Shown: in pieces, positions 8,671 to 17,774 of the stretch
How the letters are laid out: every line of letters begins with the position of its first letter
Position numbering within the stretch: position 1 is the stretch's first letter
NCBI RefSeq assembly: GCF_001982605.1
Contig: NZ_MLCN01000027.1
Coordinates: 1-64,000 of the forward strand
Length of the DNA stretch: 64,000 bases
Source: Alkanindiges hydrocarboniclasticus
GTDB lineage: Bacteria > Pseudomonadota > Gammaproteobacteria > Pseudomonadales > Moraxellaceae
Reading direction: 5' to 3'
The notes under the pieces: generated by a model
Database searches by the model: none
What the model was told of the DNA's origin: nothing
The model's input: only the letters and a program-made list of their open reading frames with translations
Program-made: the position numbers and the translations under genes

Positions 8671-10578
8671 ATGCAAATCAACTATAAACCGCTCATCATT
8701 GCCATGAGTGCGCTGGCTCTATCTGCCTGTAACGATAATAACGATCACCACAATGTTGACCATACTGCCCCAGCGGCCCAAGTACAAACCGCCTATTTTA
8801 TTGATAGCACTATTAGTGGCCTACGCTATAACAGCGGCTCGCAACAGGGCGTCACTGGTACTGACGGCAAGTTTAATTATCAAGCCGGTGAAACCGTCAC
8901 TTTTAAGCTGGGCGACATCACACTGGGCACGGCCCAACCCACCTCTGACAAGTTACTGCTGAAATCTCTGAATAACGGGACTACCGAACAAGGGAACGTG
9001 AGCAATAGTAGTATTAACCGCGCAGTGTTGCTGCAAACGCTGGATCAGGATGCTGACAGCAGCAATGGCATTCAACTGGACAGTACCATGCTGGCCCAGT
9101 TTAAAAATACCGATACACTGGATTTTAATATAGCACCGGATCAGTTTGCCCAGCAGCTTGGTAGTTTGTTTGTCAAACTGAATATTGCCAGCAGTGTGGT
9201 CGATGCTGCCCTAGCCAAGGATAATCTGCTGCTCAGTGAAGCCAAGGCCATGGGTAAAGTTACTTTACACTATGATAAAAACATAGGCAGTGGATTGGTG
9301 AGCCGTGTCGAGCGCCATATTATTCCCGATGTTTATGTGCCTTATCACGGTGCTGATGCCAGTCTCAAGCAATATTTCCCCAAAGGTTTTCCGCTGGCGG
9401 TGGGGTCTGGCTTAAGCTTTATAGGCACACAAAATGGTGTTTCCACGTTTTATGCCATTACCGATCGTGGGCCAAATGCCGACTCGCCCCTACTGGCAGA
9501 TAGTACAGCCACTAAAGTTTTCCCAGCCCCGCAATTTGCACCGACTCTGGTTAAGCTCAGCGTTGACCAAAATGGCGTCAAACTGGCCAGCCAACTGGAA
9601 CTCAGCTTAAACGGCAAGAAAATTACCGGTCTACCCTTGCCTGCTGGCAGTATTGGGTCCAGTAATGAAGCAGCGCTCAGCGAAGACCTGAAAACCAATC
9701 TAGGCACGGATATCAATGGCCTGGACACCGAAGCCATTACACTGGATGCCGACAATAAACATGGCTGGATTTGCGATGAATACGGCCCGTTTGTAGCCAA
9801 AATTGAACTGGCCAGCGGTAAAATTGTTGAAAAATTTGGCCCCGGTACGGGCTTGCCTGCCTTAATTGCCAAGCGCCAGCCCAATCGTGGCTGTGAAGGC
9901 TTGGCCTATGACAGCGGCAAGCTATATGCCATAGTGCAAAGCACGCTGGACATTAGCAAAAACAGTGCCCTGTTTACCCGTCTGGTGGAATTTGATCCGC
10001 AAACCCGCACCAGCAAAACCTATGCTTACCCGATTACGCCTGCTGACTGGCAGGATGGCAAGGCAGGTAAAGCCAAACTGGGTGATCTGCTGGCACTGGG
10101 CAATGGCCGGTTTATGACTATTGAACAAGGCACTTTTGCAGACAATAAAATTCATAACAAGCTGTATGTGTTTGATATCAAGAACGCTACGGATATCAGC
10201 AACATGAAATCCGGCGAAGATGAACTGGAAAAAATCAAAGATCCAGCCAAATTACTGGCTTCAGGCGTCAGGACTGCCAGCAAAACCTACCTGCTGGACT
10301 TGAAGGATTACGGCTGGCTGATGGAAAAAGCGGAAGGACTAACCCTGATTGACGCCACGGCCCTGGCCATTAGCAACGACAATGACTTTGGTTTGCGCGT
10401 GGATGCCCGTGACAAGGCAGGCAATAGCGTGGATGCTACTGAGCTGACCGTGAATGCTCAAGGTCAGCTAACGGATGAAGATGGCAATACGGGCTATAGC
10501 TATAAACTTGTTGCCAATAAGCCAGAAGAACGCCATAGCCAGTTGTGGTACATCAAGCTAACCCAACCTGTAAAATAA
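8671..10578 (+). CDS. phytase-like esterase-domain lipoprotein
   Basis: A 635-residue exported protein. The N-terminus is a lipoprotein signal with a lipobox LSAC and the acylated cysteine at residue 20, so it probably sits in the envelope. Residues about 40-90 resemble a small beta domain with the GLRYNSGSQQGVTGTDGKF pattern found at the N-terminus of several Acinetobacter exported proteins. From about 215 onward the sequence fits the 'esterase-like activity of phytase' family (a beta-propeller), with GLSFIGTQNGVSTFYAITDRGPN, GLDTEAITLD, WICDEYGPFVAKIE and NRGCEGLAYD. A Pho-box-like array upstream suggests induction by phosphate starvation and a role in releasing phosphate from organic esters; the substrate is inferred. 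It ends before a REP-like element and a shared terminator. Confidence 0.82.
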   Translation: MQINYKPLIIAMSALALSACNDNNDHHNVDHTAPAAQVQTAYFIDSTISGLRYNSGSQQGVTGTDGKFNYQAGETVTFKLGDITLGTAQPTSDKLLLKSLNNGTTEQGNVSNSSINRAVLLQTLDQDADSSNGIQLDSTMLAQFKNTDTLDFNIAPDQFAQQLGSLFVKLNIASSVVDAALAKDNLLLSEAKAMGKVTLHYDKNIGSGLVSRVERHIIPDVYVPYHGADASLKQYFPKGFPLAVGSGLSFIGTQNGVSTFYAITDRGPNADSPLLADSTATKVFPAPQFAPTLVKLSVDQNGVKLASQLELSLNGKKITGLPLPAGSIGSSNEAALSEDLKTNLGTDINGLDTEAITLDADNKHGWICDEYGPFVAKIELASGKIVEKFGPGTGLPALIAKRQPNRGCEGLAYDSGKLYAIVQSTLDISKNSALFTRLVEFDPQTRTSKTYAYPITPADWQDGKAGKAKLGDLLALGNGRFMTIEQGTFADNKIHNKLYVFDIKNATDISNMKSGEDELEKIKDPAKLLASGVRTASKTYLLDLKDYGWLMEKAEGLTLIDATALAISNDNDFGLRVDARDKAGNSVDATELTVNAQGQLTDEDGNTGYSYKLVANKPEERHSQLWYIKLTQPVK

Positions 10579-10613
10579 TAGTTATTAGACTTTATTCATA
10601 AGTTATCACCTTG

Positions 10614-10730
10614 CTTTCGACAAGTCCAACGTGAGCTTGGTCTAGTGCTCAATGACCGCAGGCTACGGTGGTTGCCCTTCGGCAAGCTCAGGAACAGGGT
10701 CGAACTAGGGTTGGTGAGCATGTCGAACCG
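10614..10730. repeat. REP-like palindromic repeat cluster
   Basis: Between convergent genes, three variants of the motif TTCGACAAGCTCA can be read: TTTCGACAAG followed by GTGAGC (about 10616-10636), CCTTCGGCAAGCTCAGG (about 10676-10692), and the inverted copy GGTGAGCATGTCGAACC (about 10712-10729). The last two can form a stem. Such sequences are characteristic of dispersed REP/BIME-type elements in proteobacteria. No transposase is present. Confidence 0.6.
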
Positions 10731-10762
10731 CTTTTGAAATAACTCTATTGTCTACGGATCGC

Positions 10763-10796
10763 AAAAAGGCGACTATGAATTCATAGCCGCCTTTTT
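10763..10796. terminator. bidirectional terminator between the phytase-like gene and hemA
   Basis: A near-perfect palindrome with GGCGACTATG and CATAGCCGCC arms around a central AATT, flanked by five A residues on one side and five T residues on the other. It can terminate both converging transcripts. Confidence 0.88.
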
Positions 10797-10818
10797 AATG
10801 CTTATGATACGGGTGCAA

Positions 10819-12156
10819 TTAGGGCTTTAGCAGTTCATTACCGGGCTGTCCGTCGGCTGCCCGCAGGTTGTCCTCAGTGGCTTCTTCACGAGGGATGGGG
10901 GTTTCTATTCCCAGTGCTGTCATGCTCCATTCCAGTATCTCAGGATTTTCATGCATGGCGGCTTGCCGTACCAGCTGGGATGGCGCATGGGCCAGTTTTG
11001 CAGTTAAGGCATTGGCCAGTCGTTCCAGCACATGCCCGGCATCCTGCCCCTGTAACAAAAGCTGTTTTGCCTTATCCAGCTCACTGCTTTTCAGCTGCTC
11101 AATGTGACGACGATACGCCACAATATGCGGCGTGGCCTGCTCGCTGCGTTGCTGGCGAATAAACTGGGCTGACAGCTGGCTCACCATCACCTCAGCTTCC
11201 AGCGCTGCCTGCCGCCGCTGTGCCAGATTGCCTTCAATGACGGTTTGCAGATGATCCACATCATACAAATACACATCGTTTAGCCGCGATACTGCCTGAT
11301 CAATATCACGCGGTACGGCAAGGTCAACCATCAGCATTGGCTTAAAGCGGCGTTTTTTTAGGGCTTGCTTGACATCACTGGCCTGAATAATCTGGTGCAG
11401 GCTACCGGTACAGCTAGACACGATATCGGCACGCGGCAAGGCATCCGCCAACTGGTCAAATGGAATTATCTCTACCGGCACGCGTGCCATAAGCTCATCA
11501 GCCAGTTGTACTGCGCGCTCAACACTGCGGTTGCAAATCAGGATACGCCCAACATCCTGCTCCACCAGATGACGCGCCACCAGCGTGTTCATTTCACCAG
11601 CCGCCACAATCAGTGCGGTCGTCTGGTTTAAACTGCTAAAAACCTGCTGCGCCAGTTGTACCACCGCATAGCCCATCGAAATGGCCTGCTCACCGACTGC
11701 AGTTTCCGAACGTACTTTTTTGGCCGCATAAAATGCATGCTCAAACAGACGGCTTAACGGGTTACCCACTGTGCCGGCCTGTCTGGCAAGTTGAAGCGCA
11801 TGTTTCACCTGACCAAAAATCTGTGGTTCGCCCAGTACCATCGAATCCAGCCCACTGGCCACCCGGATCAGGTGGGTAATGGCAGATTCATTATCAAATT
11901 GATAAACATGCTGCAACAGATCAGTACGCTGCAAGCCATTAAACTGGGCTAGCCAGTCCAGCAGCAGATCGGGCTGCTGGGTCATCGCATAAATCTCGGT
12001 ACGGTTGCAGGTGGATAAAATCACCAGATCATTGAGATGACAAACTGCACAGGCTTCATGTAGTGCTGTGGCCAGACGCTCAGGCGAAAACGCGACTTTC
12101 TCACGCAAGTCAACTGATGCCGTAGTGTGGTTAACGCCTAACGCAAAGAAACCCAT
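10819..12156 (-). CDS. hemA: glutamyl-tRNA reductase
   Basis: The first committed enzyme of C5-pathway tetrapyrrole synthesis, reducing glutamyl-tRNA to glutamate-1-semialdehyde with NADPH. The 445-residue protein begins [19 protein letters not shown] and has the catalytic motif STCNRTEIY with Cys50, [17 protein letters not shown], and a NADP-binding Rossmann segment. The C-terminal dimerisation helices follow. It is divergent from the TPR gene, with the lolB-ispE-prs cluster beyond, the same arrangement as in Pseudomonas and Acinetobacter. Confidence 0.96.
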   Translation of the reverse strand: MGFFALGVNHTTASVDLREKVAFSPERLATALHEACAVCHLNDLVILSTCNRTEIYAMTQQPDLLLDWLAQFNGLQRTDLLQHVYQFDNESAITHLIRVASGLDSMVLGEPQIFGQVKHALQLARQAGTVGNPLSRLFEHAFYAAKKVRSETAVGEQAISMGYAVVQLAQQVFSSLNQTTALIVAAGEMNTLVARHLVEQDVGRILICNRSVERAVQLADELMARVPVEIIPFDQLADALPRADIVSSCTGSLHQIIQASDVKQALKKRRFKPMLMVDLAVPRDIDQAVSRLNDVYLYDVDHLQTVIEGNLAQRRQAALEAEVMVSQLSAQFIRQQRSEQATPHIVAYRRHIEQLKSSELDKAKQLLLQGQDAGHVLERLANALTAKLAHAPSQLVRQAAMHENPEILEWSMTALGIETPIPREEATEDNLRAADGQPGNELLKP

Positions 12157-12242
12157 ATTGCGTGGATTGCTGCAAAAAAATATGTGCTATTGTGCGTTAT
12201 CTACTCCACAAACTCAAACAATTCGCAAAAACAGGATTCACT

Positions 12243-13919
12243 TTGCCCTTATTTTCTACTCCCCATGCTTGTGTTCGCGCTAGCCGGCAATGTCTTTGCA
12301 CAGTGCTGATAGGGAGTATTTTTTTATTACAGCCGGTATATGCCTTTAAAAACAGTGATACCCCTATTACTCCGGTCAATGATCACTTTAGCAGTAGCCT
12401 GCAAGCCGAATTTTTACTGGCGCGGCAGCAGCAGGCCGAAGCAGTGGCCATTTACCAGAAAATGGCCTTTGAAACCCTGACACCCAGCATTCTGGAACGT
12501 GCCCTGACTGTGTCTATTGATGCACAGGACGACAAAAACGCACTGAATATTGCCAAGCACTGGGTTGAAAATGAACCGCAGGATACCCCAGCCCAGTTTT
12601 ACCTGGCGCATTTGGCGCTTAAAACCCATGACTATCCACTGGCTGCCCAGATTCTGGACAAAATCCTGAGCGCAGATGCCGATGTTGCGCTGGATCAGGT
12701 ACTGGCGGGCATTTACCCGGAAAATGAACAGGATCGTCAGCAACTCCTGAATGCCCTGATTCATCTGGATATGCATGACAACCCGTCGCTACTGGTACTC
12801 ATGGCAGGCTTGCAGGCTCAAAATGGCCAACTGGATGAAGCCTTAAAGCGCATTAATCGTGCCCTGAAAAAACGCCCGGATGTCACGGCTTTTATGACCT
12901 TAAAAGCCAACATCCTGATTGCACAAAATAAAAATGCCGAGCTGATGCAGTGGCTGGACAAGCAAACCAAACTACAATCCACCAATAAAAGCCTCAAACT
13001 GTTTGAAGTCCGCTACCTGCTTAAACAAAACCAGCAGCAAAAAGCGCTTAAAAAACTCGATGGCATGATCCGGCAATGGCCTGACGATACCGAAATCCTG
13101 TTGCTGGCTGGACTGGTCAGCATTGATGAGCAGCAATATACCAAGGCAGAACAATACCTGTTAAAGCTGTTGCAACAGGAAACCTATATGGATCAGGCCT
13201 ATTATTATCTGGCCATTAATGCGCAGCGGCAGAACAGGACTGATCTGGCCAGCGCCTATTACAAGCGGGTGGAAGGGACGCTCTACCAGAGTGCCCAGAA
13301 AAAACTGGCCCTGATGCTGGCCGAGCAGCAAGCACTACCACAGGCGATTTCGCACCTGACCCAGGAACGGGTTAACCACCCGGATGAAGCCAGCTTTCTG
13401 TACCAGTTACAAGTCCAGCTGCTCAAGGATAATAACCAGCCAGAAGCAGCACGTGCCCTGCTGGATGAGGCCATCAAAAACCTGCCGGATGACCCCGAAC
13501 TAATTTATGCCCGTGTGTTATTGCTCAAACCCAATGAGCAGGCCTTGCTGGATCAGGAGCTAGAGCGCCTGCTGGGTATTGAACCCAATAGCCCAACCTA
13601 TCTAAATGCCTATGCCTATACACTGGCCACCCAGAACCGGCGCTTAAATGATGCAAGGCAACTGGCTGAACGGGCCAATGCACTGGCGCCGGATCAACCT
13701 GCCATTCTGGATACGCTGGGGTTGGTGGCGTTCCTGCAAAAGGACTACGATAATGCAGCCAGTGCCCTGCAAAAAGCCTTGTCGTTTGGTGATAACCTTA
13801 ACATTGCGCTACGGCTGGTCAGGGTTTATCAGGCCAAAGGTGAAATGACCGCTTACCAAACCTTAAAAGCCAAACTGCAAGCCCAGTATCCTGATAACCT
13901 TCAGGTCAAAAGCCTGTAA
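12243..13919 (+). CDS. exported tetratricopeptide-repeat protein
   Basis: A protein of about 558 residues made almost wholly of TPR-type helical repeats (for example QNGQLDEALKRINRALKKRPD, EQQYTKAEQYLLKLLQQE, QKDYDNAASALQKALSF). No ATG lies near the start. The frame is open from a GTG at 12162; a TTG at 12243 with AGGA five bases upstream is the better supported start and gives an Arg-containing n-region, a hydrophobic core and a VYA cleavage-like site, that is, a signal peptide. The homologous position between hemA and lolB is held by a TPR protein in Pseudomonas. It is probably periplasmic or outer-membrane associated; partners are unknown. Confidence 0.82.
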   Translation: MPLFSTPHACVRASRQCLCTVLIGSIFLLQPVYAFKNSDTPITPVNDHFSSSLQAEFLLARQQQAEAVAIYQKMAFETLTPSILERALTVSIDAQDDKNALNIAKHWVENEPQDTPAQFYLAHLALKTHDYPLAAQILDKILSADADVALDQVLAGIYPENEQDRQQLLNALIHLDMHDNPSLLVLMAGLQAQNGQLDEALKRINRALKKRPDVTAFMTLKANILIAQNKNAELMQWLDKQTKLQSTNKSLKLFEVRYLLKQNQQQKALKKLDGMIRQWPDDTEILLLAGLVSIDEQQYTKAEQYLLKLLQQETYMDQAYYYLAINAQRQNRTDLASAYYKRVEGTLYQSAQKKLALMLAEQQALPQAISHLTQERVNHPDEASFLYQLQVQLLKDNNQPEAARALLDEAIKNLPDDPELIYARVLLLKPNEQALLDQELERLLGIEPNSPTYLNAYAYTLATQNRRLNDARQLAERANALAPDQPAILDTLGLVAFLQKDYDNAASALQKALSFGDNLNIALRLVRVYQAKGEMTAYQTLKAKLQAQYPDNLQVKSL

Positions 13920-14045
13920 CTATTCTGATCGCAGTGCTGTGCTGGATAGAATCCTGCCTTTTCAAAAAACCACAAAATGGCTTAACTTCACGGTAGCAAC
14001 TTCCTTACAATACATGATTAATTTCACTCACTTAAAATTAAATCC

Positions 14046-14669
14046 ATGCCTGTCCAGATTTCCCAGTCCCAAGTTTTTCGTCTTTCTGCAGTCTTATTGG
14101 CCAGTTGTATAAGCCTTGGCCTAAGCGGCTGTCAAAAAACCCTCAAAGCCCCAACCCTGAGCACTCCCCTGCCCACTCAGGAAGTGGTCAAAACCCAGTT
14201 TGGTATTGCCGGCAAAATTGGCGTGAGAACCCCACAGCAAAATGGCAGCGCCTTTTATGCATGGACACAGGTGAACAATTACTTTGCCATTGACCTCACG
14301 GGCGCGCTAGGCATTGGACAAACCCGGATTGAAGGTATACCCGGCAAGGTTAGCCTGACCAGTGCCAAAACTGGCACCCTGCAAGCCGCCACACCGGAAG
14401 AATTACTGCAACAAGCTACCGGCTGGCAAGCGCCTATCTCCTATCTGGTGTCCTGGGTGCAGGGCAAGCCAGCTTCCAGCAGCGCACAAGCCCAGTATGA
14501 TGAACAGCGGCGACTTAAACAGCTAAATGAAGGCGGCTGGCAGGTTGATTTTAGCTATAACAACACGGAAGCCTTGCCGCAAAAACTGGTCATGGTACAG
14601 CCGCTGCAACAAGGCGAAAATCGGGTAACGCTTACCATACAAACGCGCGAGGATGCAACCCAGCAATGA
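14046..14669 (+). CDS. lolB: outer membrane lipoprotein localisation protein LolB
   Basis: The outer-membrane receptor that accepts lipoproteins from LolA and inserts them into the outer leaflet. The 207-residue product has a signal peptide with lipobox GLSGC (Cys29), then the LolB beta-barrel-like fold with FGIAGKIGVRTPQQNGSAFYAW and the central YLVSWVQGKP segment. It overlaps ispE by four bases (ATGA), so the two are coupled. The lolB-ispE-prs order is standard in gammaproteobacteria. Confidence 0.93.
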   Translation: MPVQISQSQVFRLSAVLLASCISLGLSGCQKTLKAPTLSTPLPTQEVVKTQFGIAGKIGVRTPQQNGSAFYAWTQVNNYFAIDLTGALGIGQTRIEGIPGKVSLTSAKTGTLQAATPEELLQQATGWQAPISYLVSWVQGKPASSSAQAQYDEQRRLKQLNEGGWQVDFSYNNTEALPQKLVMVQPLQQGENRVTLTIQTREDATQQ

Positions 14670-15502
14670 GCCTACTAACGCTTCCTTCTCCCGCCAAGCT
14701 AAACCTGTTTTTGCATATTACCGGCAAGCGTGCTGATGGCTACCACAACCTTCAATCTGTCTTTCAGCTCATTGATTTATATGATTACTTGAGTTTTGAT
14801 ATTGCTTATGCCGATTTAAGCATCAACCAGCTGGACGAGGTGGCCAGTAGTGACAACCTGATTATCAAGGCAGCCCGGCTATTACAGCACCACACCGGAT
14901 ACAGAGGGGGCTGCCGGATTGAATTGCAAAAAAATATTCCCATTGGCGGCGGGGTTGGAGGGGGTTCCTCCAATGCGGCTACAACCCTGCTGGCATTAAA
15001 CTCGCTATGGCAAACTGGCCTGACGCTGGCTGAACTGGCGGGGCTGGGTATTCAACTGGGTGCTGATGTTCCCATTTTTATTCTGGGTAAAAATGCTTGG
15101 GCGGAAGGTGTGGGTGAGCAGTTGGTTGCTGTCGATTTACCACAAATTGATTATATTGTGCTCAAGCCTGACTGTTTTATCAGCACTAAGCAACTTTTTT
15201 CACAAGAATCATTGACAAGAAACACGCCAGAAACTACATTTGCCGCCTATCAGCAAAACCCAACGCAATGCGGTAATAATTTTGAGGCAATTGCCCAGAA
15301 ATTATATCCCGAAGTTGCACAAGCGCTCGCCTATCTCAACCAGTTTGGTCAGGCACGTTTGACAGGTACAGGGGCCTGTGTGTTTTTACCGGTTCAGCCG
15401 GAACAGGACATCACAGCCATCATGCAGAATGCGCCATGTCAAAGTTATTTTTGCCATGGATTGCAACGCTCTCCGGTACATGAACAGTTGGGTCTGGTTT
15501 AA
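14666..15502 (+). CDS. ispE: 4-(cytidine 5'-diphospho)-2-C-methyl-D-erythritol kinase
   Basis: The GHMP-family kinase of the MEP isoprenoid pathway, phosphorylating CDP-methylerythritol. The 278-residue sequence starts with SPAKLNLFLHITGKRADGYH, has the ATP-binding glycine loop IPIGGGVGGGSSNAA (about residues 91-105) and the C-terminal ARLTGTGACVFLP motif. It is translationally coupled to lolB and lies 32 bases before a tRNA-Gln gene. The ispG gene of the same pathway is also in the window. Confidence 0.96.
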   Translation: MSLLTLPSPAKLNLFLHITGKRADGYHNLQSVFQLIDLYDYLSFDIAYADLSINQLDEVASSDNLIIKAARLLQHHTGYRGGCRIELQKNIPIGGGVGGGSSNAATTLLALNSLWQTGLTLAELAGLGIQLGADVPIFILGKNAWAEGVGEQLVAVDLPQIDYIVLKPDCFISTKQLFSQESLTRNTPETTFAAYQQNPTQCGNNFEAIAQKLYPEVAQALAYLNQFGQARLTGTGACVFLPVQPEQDITAIMQNAPCQSYFCHGLQRSPVHEQLGLV

Positions 15503-15534
15503 ACGTGGCTATCAATGTGATCATCCACGTCAAC

Positions 15535-15609
15535 AGGGGCGTCGCCAAGTGGTAAGGCACCGGGTTTTGATCCCGGCATCCGTTGGTTCGAATCCAGCCG
15601 CCCCTGCCA
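15535..15609 (+). tRNA. tRNA-Gln (anticodon TTG), copy 1
   Basis: A 75-base cloverleaf. The acceptor arms AGGGGCG and CGCCCCT pair fully, the anticodon stem is CCGGG/CCCGG with loop TTTTGAT giving anticodon TTG, the T loop is GGTTCGAATCC, and CCA is encoded at the 3' end. It lies 32 bases after ispE, so it may be cotranscribed with it. Confidence 0.97.
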
Positions 15610-15703
15610 TTTTAACCAGCTGGTATCTTTCAAAATCAGGAACATGTGTGTGCTTAACTGATTAAAGGTTGCTTTTTTAAAAGCAGTTTTTATGTAAATC
15701 AGC

Positions 15704-15732
15704 TTGACAGTTTACAGCAATAACACTATAGT
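15704..15732 (+). promoter_or_regulatory. sigma-70 promoter of the second tRNA-Gln
   Basis: A consensus TTGACA (15704-15709) is separated by exactly 17 bases from TATAGT (15727-15732). The predicted start is only a few bases before the second tRNA gene at 15745. Confidence 0.85.
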
Positions 15733-15744
15733 TTCCGCCGATTT

Positions 15745-15819
15745 AGGGGCGTCGCCAAGTGGTAAGGCACCGGGTTTTGATCCCGGCATCCGTTGGTTCG
15801 AATCCAGCCGCCCCTGCCA
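15745..15819 (+). tRNA. tRNA-Gln (anticodon TTG), copy 2
   Basis: Identical over its 75 bases to the copy at 15535, including the encoded CCA. It begins 210 bases downstream and has its own strong promoter, which the first copy lacks nearby. Confidence 0.97.
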
Positions 15820-15827
15820 TATTTCAA

Positions 15828-15890
15828 ACTACTTTTCCTTAATTCTGTTAGAAAAATCATAGATTTTCTAATATACAGCGAAAAAGTAGT
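15828..15890 (+). terminator. long imperfect hairpin after the tRNA-Gln pair
   Basis: Outer arms ACTACTTTT (15828-15836) and AAAAGTAGT (15882-15890) enclose an inner hairpin (TAGAAAAATC with GATTTTCTA, about 15849-15870). GCTTTTTATT follows the outer arm, so it may act as a terminator for the tRNA transcript. The loop is longer than in a classical terminator. Confidence 0.45.
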
Positions 15891-15957
15891 GCTTTTTATT
15901 ATCGCTAGAAAAATTAACAAGTCTTGCTTCAGTAATTAAGCTAATGGTTTAGTGAGT

Positions 15958-16056
15958 CTAAGCTTAGGTAAATGTTTTAGGCTTGCTTTAATCTCTATGG
16001 AAAAATCATGGATTTTTCCCTTGCGCTTAGACGGAGCCTTAAAGCAAAGCTTTAAG
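15958..16056 (-). repeat. three-hairpin palindromic mosaic, copy A (prs leader)
   Basis: Read on the minus strand, CTTAAAGC/GCTTTAAG (16038-16056) is followed by a spacer ending AGCGCAAG, then GGAAAAATC/GATTTTTCC around CAT (15999-16019), and a final CTAAGCTTAG palindrome (15958-15967). The spacer octamer and second hairpin recur at 18525-18551. The element lies just upstream of the prs ribosome site on the plus strand. Confidence 0.5.
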
Positions 16057-16083
16057 TTCGTTATTTCTTCGCTCAGGTGTTAC

Positions 16084-17037
16084 ATGCCCAATCTTGTCGT
16101 TTTTAGTGGAAATGCCCACACCGAACTGGCCCATAAAGTCGTCAGCCATCTTCATGTTCCATTGGGTTCAGCTATTGTTAACCGTTTTTCTGACGGTGAA
16201 ATTGCAGTAGAAATTACCGAGAATGTGCGTGGTAAAGACGTTTTTATCGTACAACCTACCTGTTGCCCGACAAACGACAACCTGATGGAAATTCTGGTCA
16301 TGGCCGATGCATTGCGTCGTTCCAGTGCTGGACGTATTACCGCGGTTATCCCCTATTTTGGCTATGCACGTCAGGATCGTCGTCCACGCTCTGCCCGTGT
16401 TCCCATTACGGCCAAGGTTGTTGCCGACATGCTCACCACTGTCGGTATTGACCGTGTGGTCATGATTGACCTGCATGCCGACCAGATTCAGGGCTTCTTT
16501 GATATTCCGGTTGACAACATCTATGGTTCGCCGATTTTGCTTGCCGACCTGCGTCAGCAAAAATATGATAACCTGATTGTAGTTTCACCAGATATTGGTG
16601 GTGTGGTGCGTGCACGCGCCATTGCCAAACAAATGGGTGATGTAGACCTGGCAATTATTGACAAGCGCCGCCCAAAAGCCAATGAATCTCAGGTGATGCA
16701 CATTATTGGTGACGTTTCTGGCCGTGATTGTGTCATTGTTGATGACATGGTGGACACTGCTGGCACCCTGTGCAAGGCTGCTGAAGCACTGAAAAAATTT
16801 GGTGCCCGCCGTGTGGTTGCCTACTGTACCCACCCGGTACTGTCTGGCCCTGCCATTAGCAACCTTGAAAACTCAGTGATTGATGAGCTGGTGGTTACTG
16901 ACACCATTCCGTTATCGGTGGCTGCACAGCAATGTAGCAAGATTCGTCAGGTGTCAGTATCAGCAATGGTTGCTGAAACGGTTCGTCGTATTAATAACGA
17001 AGAATCCATCAGTGCCATGTTTGATGAAAGTATCTAA
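16084..17037 (+). CDS. prs: ribose-phosphate pyrophosphokinase (PRPP synthase)
   Basis: Makes phosphoribosyl pyrophosphate from ribose 5-phosphate and ATP for purine, pyrimidine, histidine and NAD synthesis. The 317-residue protein begins [16 protein letters not shown] and carries the [10 protein letters not shown] segment, the catalytic flexible-loop region [13 protein letters not shown], and the PRPP-binding motif [14 protein letters not shown]. The frame is open for 44 codons further upstream, but the ATG at 16084 has AGGTG before it and matches the family start. The leader contains a palindromic mosaic, so transcription control there is worth noting. Confidence 0.96.
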   Translation: MPNLVVFSGNAHTELAHKVVSHLHVPLGSAIVNRFSDGEIAVEITENVRGKDVFIVQPTCCPTNDNLMEILVMADALRRSSAGRITAVIPYFGYARQDRRPRSARVPITAKVVADMLTTVGIDRVVMIDLHADQIQGFFDIPVDNIYGSPILLADLRQQKYDNLIVVSPDIGGVVRARAIAKQMGDVDLAIIDKRRPKANESQVMHIIGDVSGRDCVIVDDMVDTAGTLCKAAEALKKFGARRVVAYCTHPVLSGPAISNLENSVIDELVVTDTIPLSVAAQQCSKIRQVSVSAMVAETVRRINNEESISAMFDESI

Positions 17038-17090
17038 AATTTAAGTTTTCTGTTTGGTTATAAAAGCTGTTTTTTTATATCAAACACCCC

Positions 17091-17121
17091 AGCTGAACTG
17101 GTCGCAAGTTCAGCTTTTTTT
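17091..17121 (+). terminator. intrinsic terminator or attenuator between prs and rplY
   Basis: A perfect 9-bp stem (AGCTGAACT with AGTTCAGCT) around a 7-base loop and followed by seven T residues. It ends 17 bases before the rplY start codon, so rplY needs its own promoter or readthrough. Confidence 0.85.
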
Positions 17122-17138
17122 AACTGTTAGGACATATC

Positions 17139-17744
17139 ATGACTGATTTTAACTTAAATGCCGTAGCACGTGATCAGCAAGGGAAGGGTGCGAGCCGCCG
17201 CCTGCGTCACGCCAATCTGGTACCTGCCGTTATTTACGGTGGTGAGCAAGCGCCACAAAGTATTTCCATTACCTTTAAAGAACTGGTTAAGGTTCTGGAA
17301 AGCGAAGCGTTTTACTCTCACATTGTTAACCTGAATGTTGATGGCCAGGTACAACCTGTTGTCCTGAAAGCATTACAGCGTCATCCTGCCAAAAACTTCC
17401 CAATGCATGCTGACTTCCTGCGTGTTGATGCCACACATACCATTAACGTACGTGTTCCATTGCACTTCATTAATCAGGAAAGTGCCGTTGGTGTGAAGCA
17501 GCAAGGTGGTATCGTTTCTATTATTGCAAACGATGTAGAAATCATTACCCTGCCAGGCAACCTGCCTGAGTTCATCGAAGTTGATCTGGCTGAAGTTGAA
17601 GTCGGTACTGTTGTTCACCTGTCTGACATCAAACTGCCAGAAGGCGTAAAAATTGCTGCACTGGAACAAGGTGCTAGCCATAACAACGCCATTGCCAACA
17701 TTCATGCACCAGCTGGTGGTGCAAGCCAGGACAGCGCTGAATAA
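17139..17744 (+). CDS. rplY: 50S ribosomal protein L25 / Ctc family
   Basis: A 5S-rRNA-binding ribosomal protein. The 201-residue product is the long, two-domain L25/Ctc form: an N-terminal L25 domain (ARDQQGKGASRRLRHANLVPAVIYGG, in part) and a C-terminal beta domain (about 100-185) ending in an Ala/Ser/Gly tail. E. coli L25 has only the first domain (94 residues). TTAGGACAT precedes the ATG. The prs-rplY-pth order is standard. Confidence 0.95.
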   Translation: MTDFNLNAVARDQQGKGASRRLRHANLVPAVIYGGEQAPQSISITFKELVKVLESEAFYSHIVNLNVDGQVQPVVLKALQRHPAKNFPMHADFLRVDATHTINVRVPLHFINQESAVGVKQQGGIVSIIANDVEIITLPGNLPEFIEVDLAEVEVGTVVHLSDIKLPEGVKIAALEQGASHNNAIANIHAPAGGASQDSAE

Positions 17745-17774
17745 GCCTGTACCTGTGATATTTGAGTCAGACCA

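Noticed and set aside
15535-15819. Duplicate tRNA-Gln considered as an attachment site of an integrated element
   Set aside because: Both copies are full-length with CCA, only 135 bases lie between them, and no integrase is near.
15952-16083. Upstream extension of the prs frame by 44 codons
   Set aside because: The region is a mosaic of palindromes, and the conserved protein start with a ribosome site is at 16084.
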